From DASVXQ01 sp046727955 (GTDB lineage: Bacteria > Actinomycetota > CALGFH01), in contig JBKPDO010000239.1 in assembly GCA_046727955.1 (NCBI GenBank), positions 1-11,437 of the forward strand: a DNA stretch of 11,437 nucleotides, read 5' to 3'. Position numbers and translations under genes: made by a program. The notes below the pieces were generated by a model. That model made no database searches. It was not told the origin of the DNA and saw nothing but the letters and a program-made list of their open reading frames with translations. Each line of letters starts with the position of its first letter. The first letter of the stretch is position 1. Shown here in pieces: positions 6,699 to 11,437 of this stretch.

Positions 6699-6812
6699 TC
6701 ACGACGTGATCCAGACCCAAGCTGCTGCGGCCAAAAAAGCCAGGAGGTCGAGCGCGAGCGCCACGATGACAAGGACAAGGAGCACCAGGCTGCGGCGACT
6801 GACTTCACTCAT
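6699..6812 (-). CDS. Single-span membrane peptide (37 aa)
   Basis: MSEVSRR is followed by an unbroken hydrophobic stretch of about 25 residues (LVLLVLVIVALALDLLAFLA, then AAAWVW), a classic single membrane span with the charged N-terminus probably in the cytoplasm. The ATG (6810-6812) shares its A with the TGA of the upstream 72-aa zinc-ribbon-like gene (TGATG), so translation is probably coupled. Eight-base AGGTGGCG precedes it inside that gene. No known family; small coupled membrane peptides can be toxins, anchors or complex subunits, but nothing here decides. Confidence 0.68.
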   Translation of the reverse strand: MSEVSRRSLVLLVLVIVALALDLLAFLAAAAWVWITS

Positions 6813-7030
6813 CACGCCACCTCGCGGATGGAGCGGGGCGCCGGCCCAGCTACCTTCAGCCGGTCTGCCGGCGCCCCAGCTGCCGGCATGCAGGGATGAC
6901 TGCGCCATTCGGCTTCGGCTTCGCGAAAGGTCGAGCGACCGGCGAGCGGCCTGGGCTTGCTGCGCCACGAGCAAGTCCGGCACCACACCGACCACTCCCC
7001 CGCGTCCAGAACGCCGTACGGCTGGTCCAT
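6812..7030 (-). CDS. Zinc-ribbon-like small protein (72 aa)
   Basis: N-terminal half reads WSVWCRTCSWRSKP, then EAEAEWRSHPC: C-x2-C and a later H-x-C flanked by tryptophans, a pattern seen in many small actinobacterial metal-knuckle proteins. Third codon positions are strongly GC-rich, unlike the competing frames here. An in-frame TGA ends just before GCGATG, so the ATG at 7030 is the first possible start; the upstream GGTGA is a weak, close ribosome binding site. The stop TGA overlaps the start of the membrane peptide gene. The last about 20 codons contain a perfect 11-bp inverted repeat (6835-6845 with 6867-6877). It is the first gene of the minus-strand array, divergent from the XRE-TPR regulator. 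Confidence 0.62.
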   Translation of the reverse strand: MDQPYGVLDAGEWSVWCRTCSWRSKPRPLAGRSTFREAEAEWRSHPCMPAAGAPADRLKVAGPAPRSIREVA

Positions 7031-7059
7031 CGCTCACCCGCATCCCGGTCTTGGTTGAG

Positions 7060-7095
7060 GCCAGGTGCCGGGTTGATGGGCTCCCGGCACCTGGC
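7060..7095. repeat. 13-bp perfect inverted repeat in the divergent leader
   Basis: GCCAGGTGCCGGG (7060-7072) and CCCGGCACCTGGC (7083-7095) pair perfectly around a 10-base loop. It is the strongest hairpin in the window. It sits about 30 bases upstream of the 72-aa minus-strand gene and 175 bases upstream of the XRE-TPR gene. No T-run follows on either strand. It could be an attenuator or leader stem of the small-gene operon, or a dyad operator. Confidence 0.7.
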
Positions 7096-7236
7096 GCTGG
7101 CGGTCCCCCAGGCGAGTCCGCCAGCCCCGGCCCTTTCGTCGAGCGCGACCGCCGCTTGCACGGTCTGTTACGCTCACGGTGCGTACGGGACCGGGACACG
7201 AGTAACACCCGCCGTGGTCATTTCCGTCGAGAGTGA

Positions 7237-7258
7237 GGAATTCCAGATCTGGAAATCC
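7237..7258. promoter_or_regulatory. Palindromic operator candidate at the XRE-TPR gene
   Basis: TTCCAGATCTGGAA (7241-7254) is a perfect 14-bp palindrome. After one mismatched pair the symmetry continues for three more pairs, to 7237 and 7258. It ends two bases before the GGAGG (7260-7264) of the XRE-TPR gene, where a bound dimer would block transcription. Autoregulation through the gene's own HTH domain is the simple guess. Further up, TACGCT (7169-7174) could be a -10 box, but no good -35 box matches. TGTTAC (7166-7171) and GTAACA (7202-7207) form another weak dyad. Confidence 0.5.
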
Positions 7259-7269
7259 CGGAGGCAGCG

Positions 7270-8823
7270 ATGTCCCGTACGCTGCGGCAGATCAACCCAA
7301 GTGAGTCCGTCCATCACCTGTTCGCCTGGACCCTGCGCGAGCAGCGCGTTCAGGCCGGCTTTGGCCTCCAGGGCTTTGCGAAACGTCTTGGTAAGTCCGA
7401 CTCTTACCTGTCAGCCGTGGAGCTGGCGGAGGTCCGCTGCACGCGGGCGTTCGCTGAGGCCTGCGACGAGCTGCTTGACGCCCAGGGCAAGCTGGTTAAC
7501 CTCTGGGTGCACGCGGACCGGGAGTGGGACCAGCTGGCCCGCAAGCCCCAGGGGGCCGGTGCCAAACCGCGGCGGGCGGAGCGGCCGACCCCAGCCGCCG
7601 GTAGTTCTCCCTCCCCCCTTGGCGGCGCGGCGCTCGTACAACTGAGAGCCGTCCTTGGCTATGCTGGCCTTGATTGGGCGGCTGAGGCGATCCTCCTCGG
7701 CGCAGTCGTGGAGTTCGACGTGCTGGCGGCCGAGGCGGATGAGTGTTGGGTGCGGATCGGAGAGCGAGACGTGCTGATGGACCGGCGGGACTTCCTGACC
7801 TTGCTGGCGTTTTGCACATCCCTTGGCGTTGCTCCTGTCCGCCGGGCACTCGACGAAGGTCAGATCGAGCAGTTCGCTGCGGCCATGCGCAGGCCCCAGC
7901 TGGCAGATCCACAGGTCCCCCTCCAGCTGCGACGCGTGCTTAAGGAGCAGCGTGCACTGGATGACCTCCTCGGCCCCGGCACGTTGCTCAGGCCGGTAAC
8001 CAGCCAAATCACCATGATTGAGCGGCTCTTGCTCGGCGCGAAGACGCAGGTACGGGAGCTGCTGCTACCGGTCGCCGGCGAGTGGGCCCAGTTCGCCTGG
8101 TGGTTGGCTCTGGACGCCCGCGATCTCCACCTCGCCAAGGCGTTCTACGGCAAGGCGGTGGAGTGGGCGCACGACGGCGGTGACGCGAGGCTCAGCGGCT
8201 ACCTTCTGACCTGCCGTAGCGAGCTCGCTGTGGTCGAGGGCGACTTTGAAGAAGCCCGTCGCCTCACCGAGGCGGCCGGTCGTGACGAGTGGCATCCCAC
8301 GCCCGGCTTGAAAGCCTGGGCAGCGCTCAGGCAGGCGCACGCTCATGCGCTTGCGGGTGAGCGCGACGCGTGTGAGCGGCAACTTGGCGCGGCCGAGGAC
8401 CTGCTTGCAACCAGTACCCCAAGTGATGAGCCGTCGTACATCTACTGGTTTGGGTCGGAGTATCTCAGCGGCGACCGTGGGATGTGCTACGTCGAGCTGG
8501 GTCTCGGCCGGCAGGCCGTTGAGCACATCGGGCGTGAGCTCGATGTCCTCGCGCCCGTACGCGAGCGTGACCGGGGTTGGTGCCTGATCCGCCAAGGTGA
8601 AGCGTACGAACTCGCCGATGAGCCGGAGCAAGCGGGTAGGGTCGCCGGCGAGGCCCTGACCATGGCGGGTCGAACCGGCTCGGTGCGCACTCTAGAGAAG
8701 GTGCGCAAGGTGCACAGCTCCATGGCGCAGCGGTGGCCGGAACTCGCCGTAACGCGGAGCCTGGGCGAGCAGCTGCACGACGCACCGCCAGGCGGCGGTC
8801 CCACCGCCGAACCCAGCGGCTGA
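7270..8823 (+). CDS. XRE-family regulator with TPR-like C-terminal domain (517 aa)
   Basis: Residues about 15-70 form a helix-turn-helix of the Cro/C1 type (FAWTLREQRVQAGF, then QGFAKRLGKSDSYLSAVE). A charged Pro/Ala linker (about 90-117) follows. Next comes a hydrophobic helix after MDRRDFLTLLAF, a motif typical of actinobacterial XRE-TPR regulators. From about 200 to 490 paired helices with TPR character appear (LAKAFYGKAVEWAHDGGDAR, AWAALRQAHAHALAGERDAC, CLIRQGEAYELADEPEQAGR). Family members sense small ligands or protein partners through the TPR part and control development, secondary metabolism or neighbouring small genes. The ATG has GGAGG five bases upstream. It is divergent from the minus-strand small-gene array, preceded by a palindrome and followed by a 7-bp stem hairpin. 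The ligand is unknown. Confidence 0.9.
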   Translation: MSRTLRQINPSESVHHLFAWTLREQRVQAGFGLQGFAKRLGKSDSYLSAVELAEVRCTRAFAEACDELLDAQGKLVNLWVHADREWDQLARKPQGAGAKPRRAERPTPAAGSSPSPLGGAALVQLRAVLGYAGLDWAAEAILLGAVVEFDVLAAEADECWVRIGERDVLMDRRDFLTLLAFCTSLGVAPVRRALDEGQIEQFAAAMRRPQLADPQVPLQLRRVLKEQRALDDLLGPGTLLRPVTSQITMIERLLLGAKTQVRELLLPVAGEWAQFAWWLALDARDLHLAKAFYGKAVEWAHDGGDARLSGYLLTCRSELAVVEGDFEEARRLTEAAGRDEWHPTPGLKAWAALRQAHAHALAGERDACERQLGAAEDLLATSTPSDEPSYIYWFGSEYLSGDRGMCYVELGLGRQAVEHIGRELDVLAPVRERDRGWCLIRQGEAYELADEPEQAGRVAGEALTMAGRTGSVRTLEKVRKVHSSMAQRWPELAVTRSLGEQLHDAPPGGGPTAEPSG

Positions 8824-8846
8824 CCTCCTTCTTCAGCCGTACAGAC

Positions 8847-8864
8847 CGCGCGAAGCCTCGCGCG
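8847..8864 (+). terminator. Hairpin after the XRE-TPR gene
   Basis: CGCGCGA (8847-8853) and TCGCGCG (8858-8864) pair perfectly around the loop AGCC, 23 bases after the stop, followed by CCCTTCCC. A compact GC-rich stem without a real T-run, usual for actinobacterial terminators. It ends just before the ribosome binding site of the next small gene, so it could also affect that gene. Confidence 0.5.
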
Positions 8865-8881
8865 CCCTTCCCAGAGGGGTA

Positions 8882-9085
8882 ATGGTGAACGAGCAAGACG
8901 CATGGATTGAAGCTAACCAGGAGGCTGCGTCTTTGGCCATTCTGGCCGCTTCTGAGGCCCTGTACGCGCTGCTAGGTGGTGAGGTGGACCCAGACAGGGA
9001 GCGTGAGGCCCTAGAGGCTGAGGTAGCCCGTCTGCGGCTTACGATGACCAAAGATGCAGGTCACGGACCCTCATCGGGTGCCTAG
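8882..9085 (+). CDS. Small coiled-coil protein (67 aa)
   Basis: Not recognised. Residues about 1-35 are helical and alanine-rich (EANQEAASLAILAASEALYA). Residues about 36-55 are a charged heptad-like segment (DREREALEAEVARLRLTM), suggesting a short coiled coil. AGAGGGG lies two bases before the ATG and five before the next codon, GTG (8885), so the GTG may be the true start. The last 11 residues come from sequence also found in the csp-derived repeat 9060-9096, so the natural C-terminus may have been replaced. The LEAEVARLRLTMTK segment is repeated downstream in another frame. Confidence 0.6.
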   Translation: MVNEQDAWIEANQEAASLAILAASEALYALLGGEVDPDREREALEAEVARLRLTMTKDAGHGPSSGA

Positions 9086-9140
9086 CGGAGTAGAGGAGCT
9101 TGAGGCCGAGGTTGCCGGCCTCAAGCTCACCATTACGAAA
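9011..9140 (+). repeat. Imperfect tandem duplication of the coiled-coil gene's tail
   Basis: The 14 codons at 9011-9052 (LEAEVARLRLTMTK) are matched by 14 codons at 9099-9140 (LEAEVAGLKLTITK), identical at 11 of 14 residues. The second unit is in the +1 frame relative to the gene and lies after its stop, with no ribosome binding site of its own. Similarity continues beyond each unit (both reach a GACCCTCAT motif), so about 70-90 bp were duplicated and have since diverged. Confidence 0.7.
9060..9096. repeat. csp-derived direct repeat, copy 1
   Basis: Its first 19 bases (9060-9078) match 9514-9532 exactly. With one gap and a few mismatches the similarity runs on to 9096 and 9552, about 34 of 39 positions. 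In copy 2 the sequence is part of a truncated cold-shock gene, so copy 1 looks like a transplanted csp fragment. Copy 1 supplies the stop codon of the 67-aa gene. Confidence 0.8.
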
Positions 9141-9149
9141 ACCAGATCC

Positions 9150-9182
9150 CAGACCCTCATACGAGTGAGCGGATCGGGTCTG
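9150..9182 (-). terminator. Possible terminator of the cold-shock gene
   Basis: CAGACCC (9150-9156) and GGGTCTG (9176-9182) form a 7-bp stem 21 bases after the csp stop, read on the minus strand. It is followed on that strand by GGATCTGGTTTT, which has a short T-run. The loop is long (19 bases) but holds an inner CTCA/TGAG pairing. Confidence 0.45.
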
Positions 9183-9203
9183 CAGCAGTTCAAGTCTTTG
9201 GCA

Positions 9204-9413
9204 TCACCGCGTCTCAAGCGGCCGTACGTTGGCGGCCTGCAACCCCTTTGGTCCCTGGGTGATGTCGAACTCGACCGCCTGCCCCTCGTCGAGCGAGCGG
9301 TACCCGTCGGATTGGATCGCGCTGAAATGCACGAAGACGTCCTCGCCCGACTCGGGCGCGATGAAGCCGTAGCCCTTGTCGGCGTTGAACCACTTCACGG
9401 TTCCAACAGCCAT
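9204..9413 (-). CDS. cspA: Cold-shock protein, CspA family (69 aa)
   Basis: Single-stranded nucleic acid-binding OB-fold protein that acts as an RNA chaperone. MAVGTVKWFNADKGYGFIAP contains the RNP1 motif (KGYGFI), and VFVHFSAI is RNP2. The rest (LDEGQAVEFDITQGPKGLQA) is the usual C-terminal half. At 69 aa it has full family length. The ATG at 9413 has GGGAGGGA about ten bases upstream, a spacing shared with the truncated neighbour. A TAGGAT box (9499-9504 on the minus strand) could be its -10, giving a leader of about 80 bases, but the -35 region is poor and lies in the csp-derived repeat. Transcription from the promoter of the truncated copy could also reach it. Confidence 0.95.
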   Translation of the reverse strand: MAVGTVKWFNADKGYGFIAPESGEDVFVHFSAIQSDGYRSLDEGQAVEFDITQGPKGLQAANVRPLETR

Positions 9414-9513
9414 TTGTTGTTTGTCCCTCCCTCCGTCTGTCCGGAGGTATTGACCACACCGGCACGGTCGGCCATGCAAGGCCGTCATGCCGCGGCTGAT
9501 CCTACCCGTCCTA

Positions 9514-9552
9514 GTCACGGACCCTCATCGGGGTGGATGGCGGAGTAGTGGA
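9514..9552. repeat. csp-derived direct repeat, copy 2
   Basis: Partner of 9060-9096. It covers the last codons and the stop of the truncated cold-shock gene. The GTCACGGACC block at its left edge, also present in copy 1, lies at the point where csp homology ends, so both copies share the same breakpoint. Confidence 0.8.
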
Positions 9553-9637
9553 CGAACACGTCCTCGTCGCCGTCTGGGCGGGCAATGAAGCCATACCCCT
9601 TGTCAGGGTTGAACCACTTGACGACCCCAATGGTCAC
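9515..9637 (-). pseudogene. Truncated cold-shock gene (40 codons left)
   Basis: A GTG start (9637) gives MTIGVVKWFNPDKGYGFIAR, then DVFVHYSAIHPDEG, and a TGA. RNP1 and RNP2 are intact, but the C-terminal three strands of the OB fold (about 28 residues) are missing compared with the 69-aa neighbour. The leader GGGAGGGACA before the start matches that of the intact gene. A clear minus-strand promoter lies about 110 bases upstream. The product, if made, would be only the RNA-contacting half. It may be a decaying duplicate, or a transcribed leader serving the intact gene downstream. It lies beyond the size limits many gene finders use. Confidence 0.75.
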
Positions 9638-9753
9638 GAAACTCTGTCCCTCCCTTCACGCTCCAAGATCAACGTTCTCCAGGCACGCGGCCCGAGTGGC
9701 AGGGACAGTTCCAACCGCACTGCGACGGCAAGCCTGCGCCGCTGCTCCCGGGC

Positions 9754-9780
9754 ATGCTAGCACTGGGTCAGTCTTGTCAA
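9754..9780 (-). promoter_or_regulatory. Sigma-70-type promoter reading toward the cold-shock genes
   Basis: On the minus strand, TTGACA (9775-9780) is followed after 15 bases by TAGCAT (9754-9759), preceded by TGC as in an extended -10. The -35 box is a perfect consensus; the spacing is shorter than usual. Transcription would start near 9747, giving a leader of about 110 bases before the truncated csp, in keeping with long csp leaders. On the plus strand of the same region TACAAT (9804-9809) could be the -10 of hemQ, with a poor -35 (TACCCT at 9781-9786). Nothing else is seen in the 262 bases 9638-9899. Confidence 0.6.
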
Positions 9781-9899
9781 TACCCTTAATCACCTCGACC
9801 GTCTACAATCGCCTCGGCCAAGTACGCGAAGCTCGGCAAATAAGCACGTGAGCAGGCAGGATAGAGGTTGCGAAGCAGTTGGGAGGAGGCAAGCACCAC

Positions 9900-10676
9900 A
9901 TGGAACCTGTCGTGCCGTCCCTCGGCTGGGCGGTCACCCACCTCTATTTCCGGGTGCACCCCGGCCGGTGCCCGGATCCTGGCCAGGCCGGCAAGGAGCT
10001 GGTCGGTGTGCTCGAGCAGTTCGAGTCAGCCCCCGACCAGCAGGTACTGTGCAGCTCGGTGCTCGGGCTCAAGGCCGACCTTGGCGTGATGGCGCTCGGC
10101 CCCGACCTGGCCCGCCACGATGCCCTGGCGCGCACGCTCGGCGCCACGCCCGCGCTCGAGCCCGTGCACTCCTTTTTCTCGATGACTGAGACGTCCGAGT
10201 ACATGGAGACCGTCCAGGAGGCCCGCGACCGGCTCGAGGCCCAGGGGGTCACCCAGGGGCTGGAGGAACGGCTGGCCAAGGCGGCTCAGCGGATCGCCAA
10301 GCAGCGTGAGGACCGGCTGCACCCGCGCTTGCCGCGCAAGGCGCTGCTCGCCTTCTACCCGATGAGCAAGGCGCGCGAGCCGGGGGTCAACTGGTACAAG
10401 CTCCCCTTCGAGCAGCGGCGTGGGTTGATGGAGGGCCACGGCAAGATCGGCCGCCGCTACACGGGCCGGGTGCTCCAGCTGGTGACGGGGGCGACCGGCC
10501 TCGACGACTACGAGTGGGGGGTCACGCTGCTCGCCGACGACCTCACGGCGATCAAGGAGATCGTCTACGAGATGCGCTTCGACGAGGTCACCGCCAGCTA
10601 CGGCCGCTTCGGCAGCTTCTGGGTCGGGCTCACCTGGCCCTCAGCTGATCTCCCCCAGCGCCTCGGCCTCGCCTAG
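9900..10676 (+). CDS. hemQ: Coproheme decarboxylase HemQ/ChdC (258 aa)
   Basis: Last step of the coproporphyrin-dependent haem pathway of actinobacteria and firmicutes: the two propionates of Fe-coproporphyrin III are oxidatively decarboxylated to give haem b. Family marks are Y153 in FYPMSK, corresponding to the catalytic tyrosine; NWYKL; H180 in LMEGHGKIGRRYTG, the expected axial haem ligand; then GLDDYEWGVTL and VYEMRFDEVTASYGRFGSFW. The N-terminal ferredoxin-like half starts VTHLYFRV. Residues about 103-140 are a charged helical insertion that makes the protein somewhat longer than is common. The ATG at 9900 is chosen because AGGAGG lies ten bases upstream; an in-frame TTG at 9879 overlaps that site. 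The stop shares four bases with the convergent transporter gene. No other haem genes are in the window. Confidence 0.95.
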   Translation: MEPVVPSLGWAVTHLYFRVHPGRCPDPGQAGKELVGVLEQFESAPDQQVLCSSVLGLKADLGVMALGPDLARHDALARTLGATPALEPVHSFFSMTETSEYMETVQEARDRLEAQGVTQGLEERLAKAAQRIAKQREDRLHPRLPRKALLAFYPMSKAREPGVNWYKLPFEQRRGLMEGHGKIGRRYTGRVLQLVTGATGLDDYEWGVTLLADDLTAIKEIVYEMRFDEVTASYGRFGSFWVGLTWPSADLPQRLGLA

Positions 10677-11437
10677 GGACTATCTGACGGCGGCGCGTGG
10701 CCGGGGGCAGGCGAAGGAACTTCAGGAGGATGGACGTCATTGGGGCTGGCGGCCGGCGACGGGGTCGCGGCGGTCATGCGTCCGGCCAGCCAGACTTCCC
10801 GGAGCACGACCTTGACGGCGGCGGCGATCGGCAGCGCGATCAGCGCGCCCGCCAGCCCCGCCAGGCTCGCCCCGATCAGCAGGGTGATAATGACCGTCGG
10901 AGCCGACAAGTCGATTGCCTTGGTCATTATCCTCGGCAGGATGAAATAGTTCTCGACCCGCTGGTACACGATGAAGTACACGGCCACGGCGATGCCGTCA
11001 GCGACCGAGGAGAACAGCGCGACGATCACGCACGGCACCGCGCCAAGCGTCGCGCCGACGCTTGGAATGAGGTCGGCGATCGCCACCCAGAAGCCGAGCG
11101 CGGCCGCGAAGGGCACCCGCAGGATTTCCAGCACCGCGAACGCCAACGTCCCCGCGATGATCGAGATGACGAGGTTAGCGGAGACGTAGCCGCCGATTCG
11201 TGCGAGCGACTCCTCCAGGATCCGGATGTTGCGGTCTGCATGCTGGCCGGTCAGCAATGCCTTGGCAGCCTCTTTGCCGCGCGGCAGTCCCAACAGGAAG
11301 TAGATCGTGAGCACCGCGACGGTCAGCACGTTGAAGATGATGCTCCCGGCGCTGGCGGTGATGCCCGGGATCTTCTTGAGCGCTAACGCGGGGAGTCGCG
11401 CCGTCGTCTCCCTGAGCCGCTGCGCGAGGTCGTACTT
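10673..11437 (-). CDS. AI-2E family transporter / PerM-like membrane protein (partial, 254 aa seen)
   Basis: The frame is open to the right edge, so the N-terminus is outside the window. Family marks: VPFAAALGFWVAIADLIPSV with GATLGAVPCVIVAL, then YQRVENYFILPRIM, then LSAPTVIITLLIGASLAGLA and ALIALPIAAAVKVVLREVW. These match the conserved C-terminal membrane helices of AI-2E family (PerM/YdiK-type) proteins. At least five membrane segments are visible. The tail after the last helix is proline-rich and disordered. Family members export small molecules or ions; the substrate cannot be read from sequence. It is convergent with hemQ, the two stops sharing CTAG (10673-10676). Confidence 0.92.
   Translation of the reverse strand, partial: KYDLAQRLRETTARLPALALKKIPGITASAGSIIFNVLTVAVLTIYFLLGLPRGKEAAKALLTGQHADRNIRILEESLARIGGYVSANLVISIIAGTLAFAVLEILRVPFAAALGFWVAIADLIPSVGATLGAVPCVIVALFSSVADGIAVAVYFIVYQRVENYFILPRIMTKAIDLSAPTVIITLLIGASLAGLAGALIALPIAAAVKVVLREVWLAGRMTAATPSPAASPNDVHPPEVPSPAPGHAPPSDSP

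Noticed and set aside
6835..6877. 11-bp perfect inverted repeat as a stand-alone terminator
   Set aside because: It lies inside the coding end of the 72-aa gene, upstream of a coupled gene, and has no T-run; kept only as a note in that gene's entry.
6106..7236. Plus-strand 376-codon frame
   Set aside because: Low-complexity Arg/Ser/Pro-rich product typical of a shadow frame in GC-rich DNA. It opposes four better-supported minus-strand small genes.
9054..9548. Plus-strand 164-codon frame across the cold-shock gene
   Set aside because: It is antisense to the unmistakable csp gene; only its first about 30 codons are interesting, as the duplicated coiled-coil tail.
10697..11386. Plus-strand 229-codon frame
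   Set aside because: Antisense shadow of the AI-2E family gene, with an Arg/Asp/Gly-rich product and no domain.

Overview
The window looks like chromosomal DNA of a high-GC actinobacterium. Codon third positions are mostly G or C, and strong GGAGG-type ribosome binding sites and GTG starts occur. It carries an XRE-TPR regulator with an RRDFL motif, a HemQ/ChdC of the coproporphyrin-dependent haem route, and csp-type cold-shock genes. The species cannot be named from this sequence.

Layout: (1) 1-3796 is the left part of a recombinase-driven mobile element. Two 28-bp direct repeats (1-28, 109-136), the first embedded in a 34-bp near-palindrome around ACTAGT, lie upstream of two overlapping tyrosine recombinase genes (397 and 780 aa), a pair resembling TnpA/TnpB of the Tn554 family. 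(2) 3797-4149 has no convincing gene. It is followed by a minus-strand 74-aa excisionase-like HTH gene (4150-4374) with a hairpin over its stop. (3) 4593-5812 is a plus-strand run of small genes: a 66-aa unknown, a 132-aa winged-helix protein and a Cys/His-rich protein with two possible starts.

(4) 5853-7030 is a minus-strand array of very small genes, easily missed. In transcription order they are a 72-aa zinc-ribbon-like protein coupled by a TGATG overlap to a 37-aa single-membrane-span peptide, then a 56-aa zinc-ribbon-like protein, then a 63-aa membrane protein. Large hairpins separate or precede them (6126-6165, 6597-6656, 7060-7095). (5) Divergent from this array is a 517-aa XRE-TPR regulator (7270-8823) with a perfect palindrome just ahead of its ribosome binding site. 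This arrangement is the best candidate here for an undescribed regulator/small-protein module.

(6) 8882-9640 is a scarred region: a small coiled-coil protein gene whose tail is tandemly duplicated, an intact cold-shock gene, and a truncated second cold-shock gene with its own promoter. A 37-39 bp piece of csp sequence is shared between two places. (7) 9900-11437 is housekeeping in character: hemQ (chdC) and a convergent AI-2E-family membrane protein that runs off the window. Their stop codons share the four bases CTAG.

How parts may work together: the two recombinases probably act as a pair on the upstream ACTAGT-centred sites. The excisionase-like HTH protein could set directionality or be an unrelated cargo regulator. 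The XRE-TPR protein probably controls its own promoter and perhaps the divergent small-protein operon. These links are inferred from position only.
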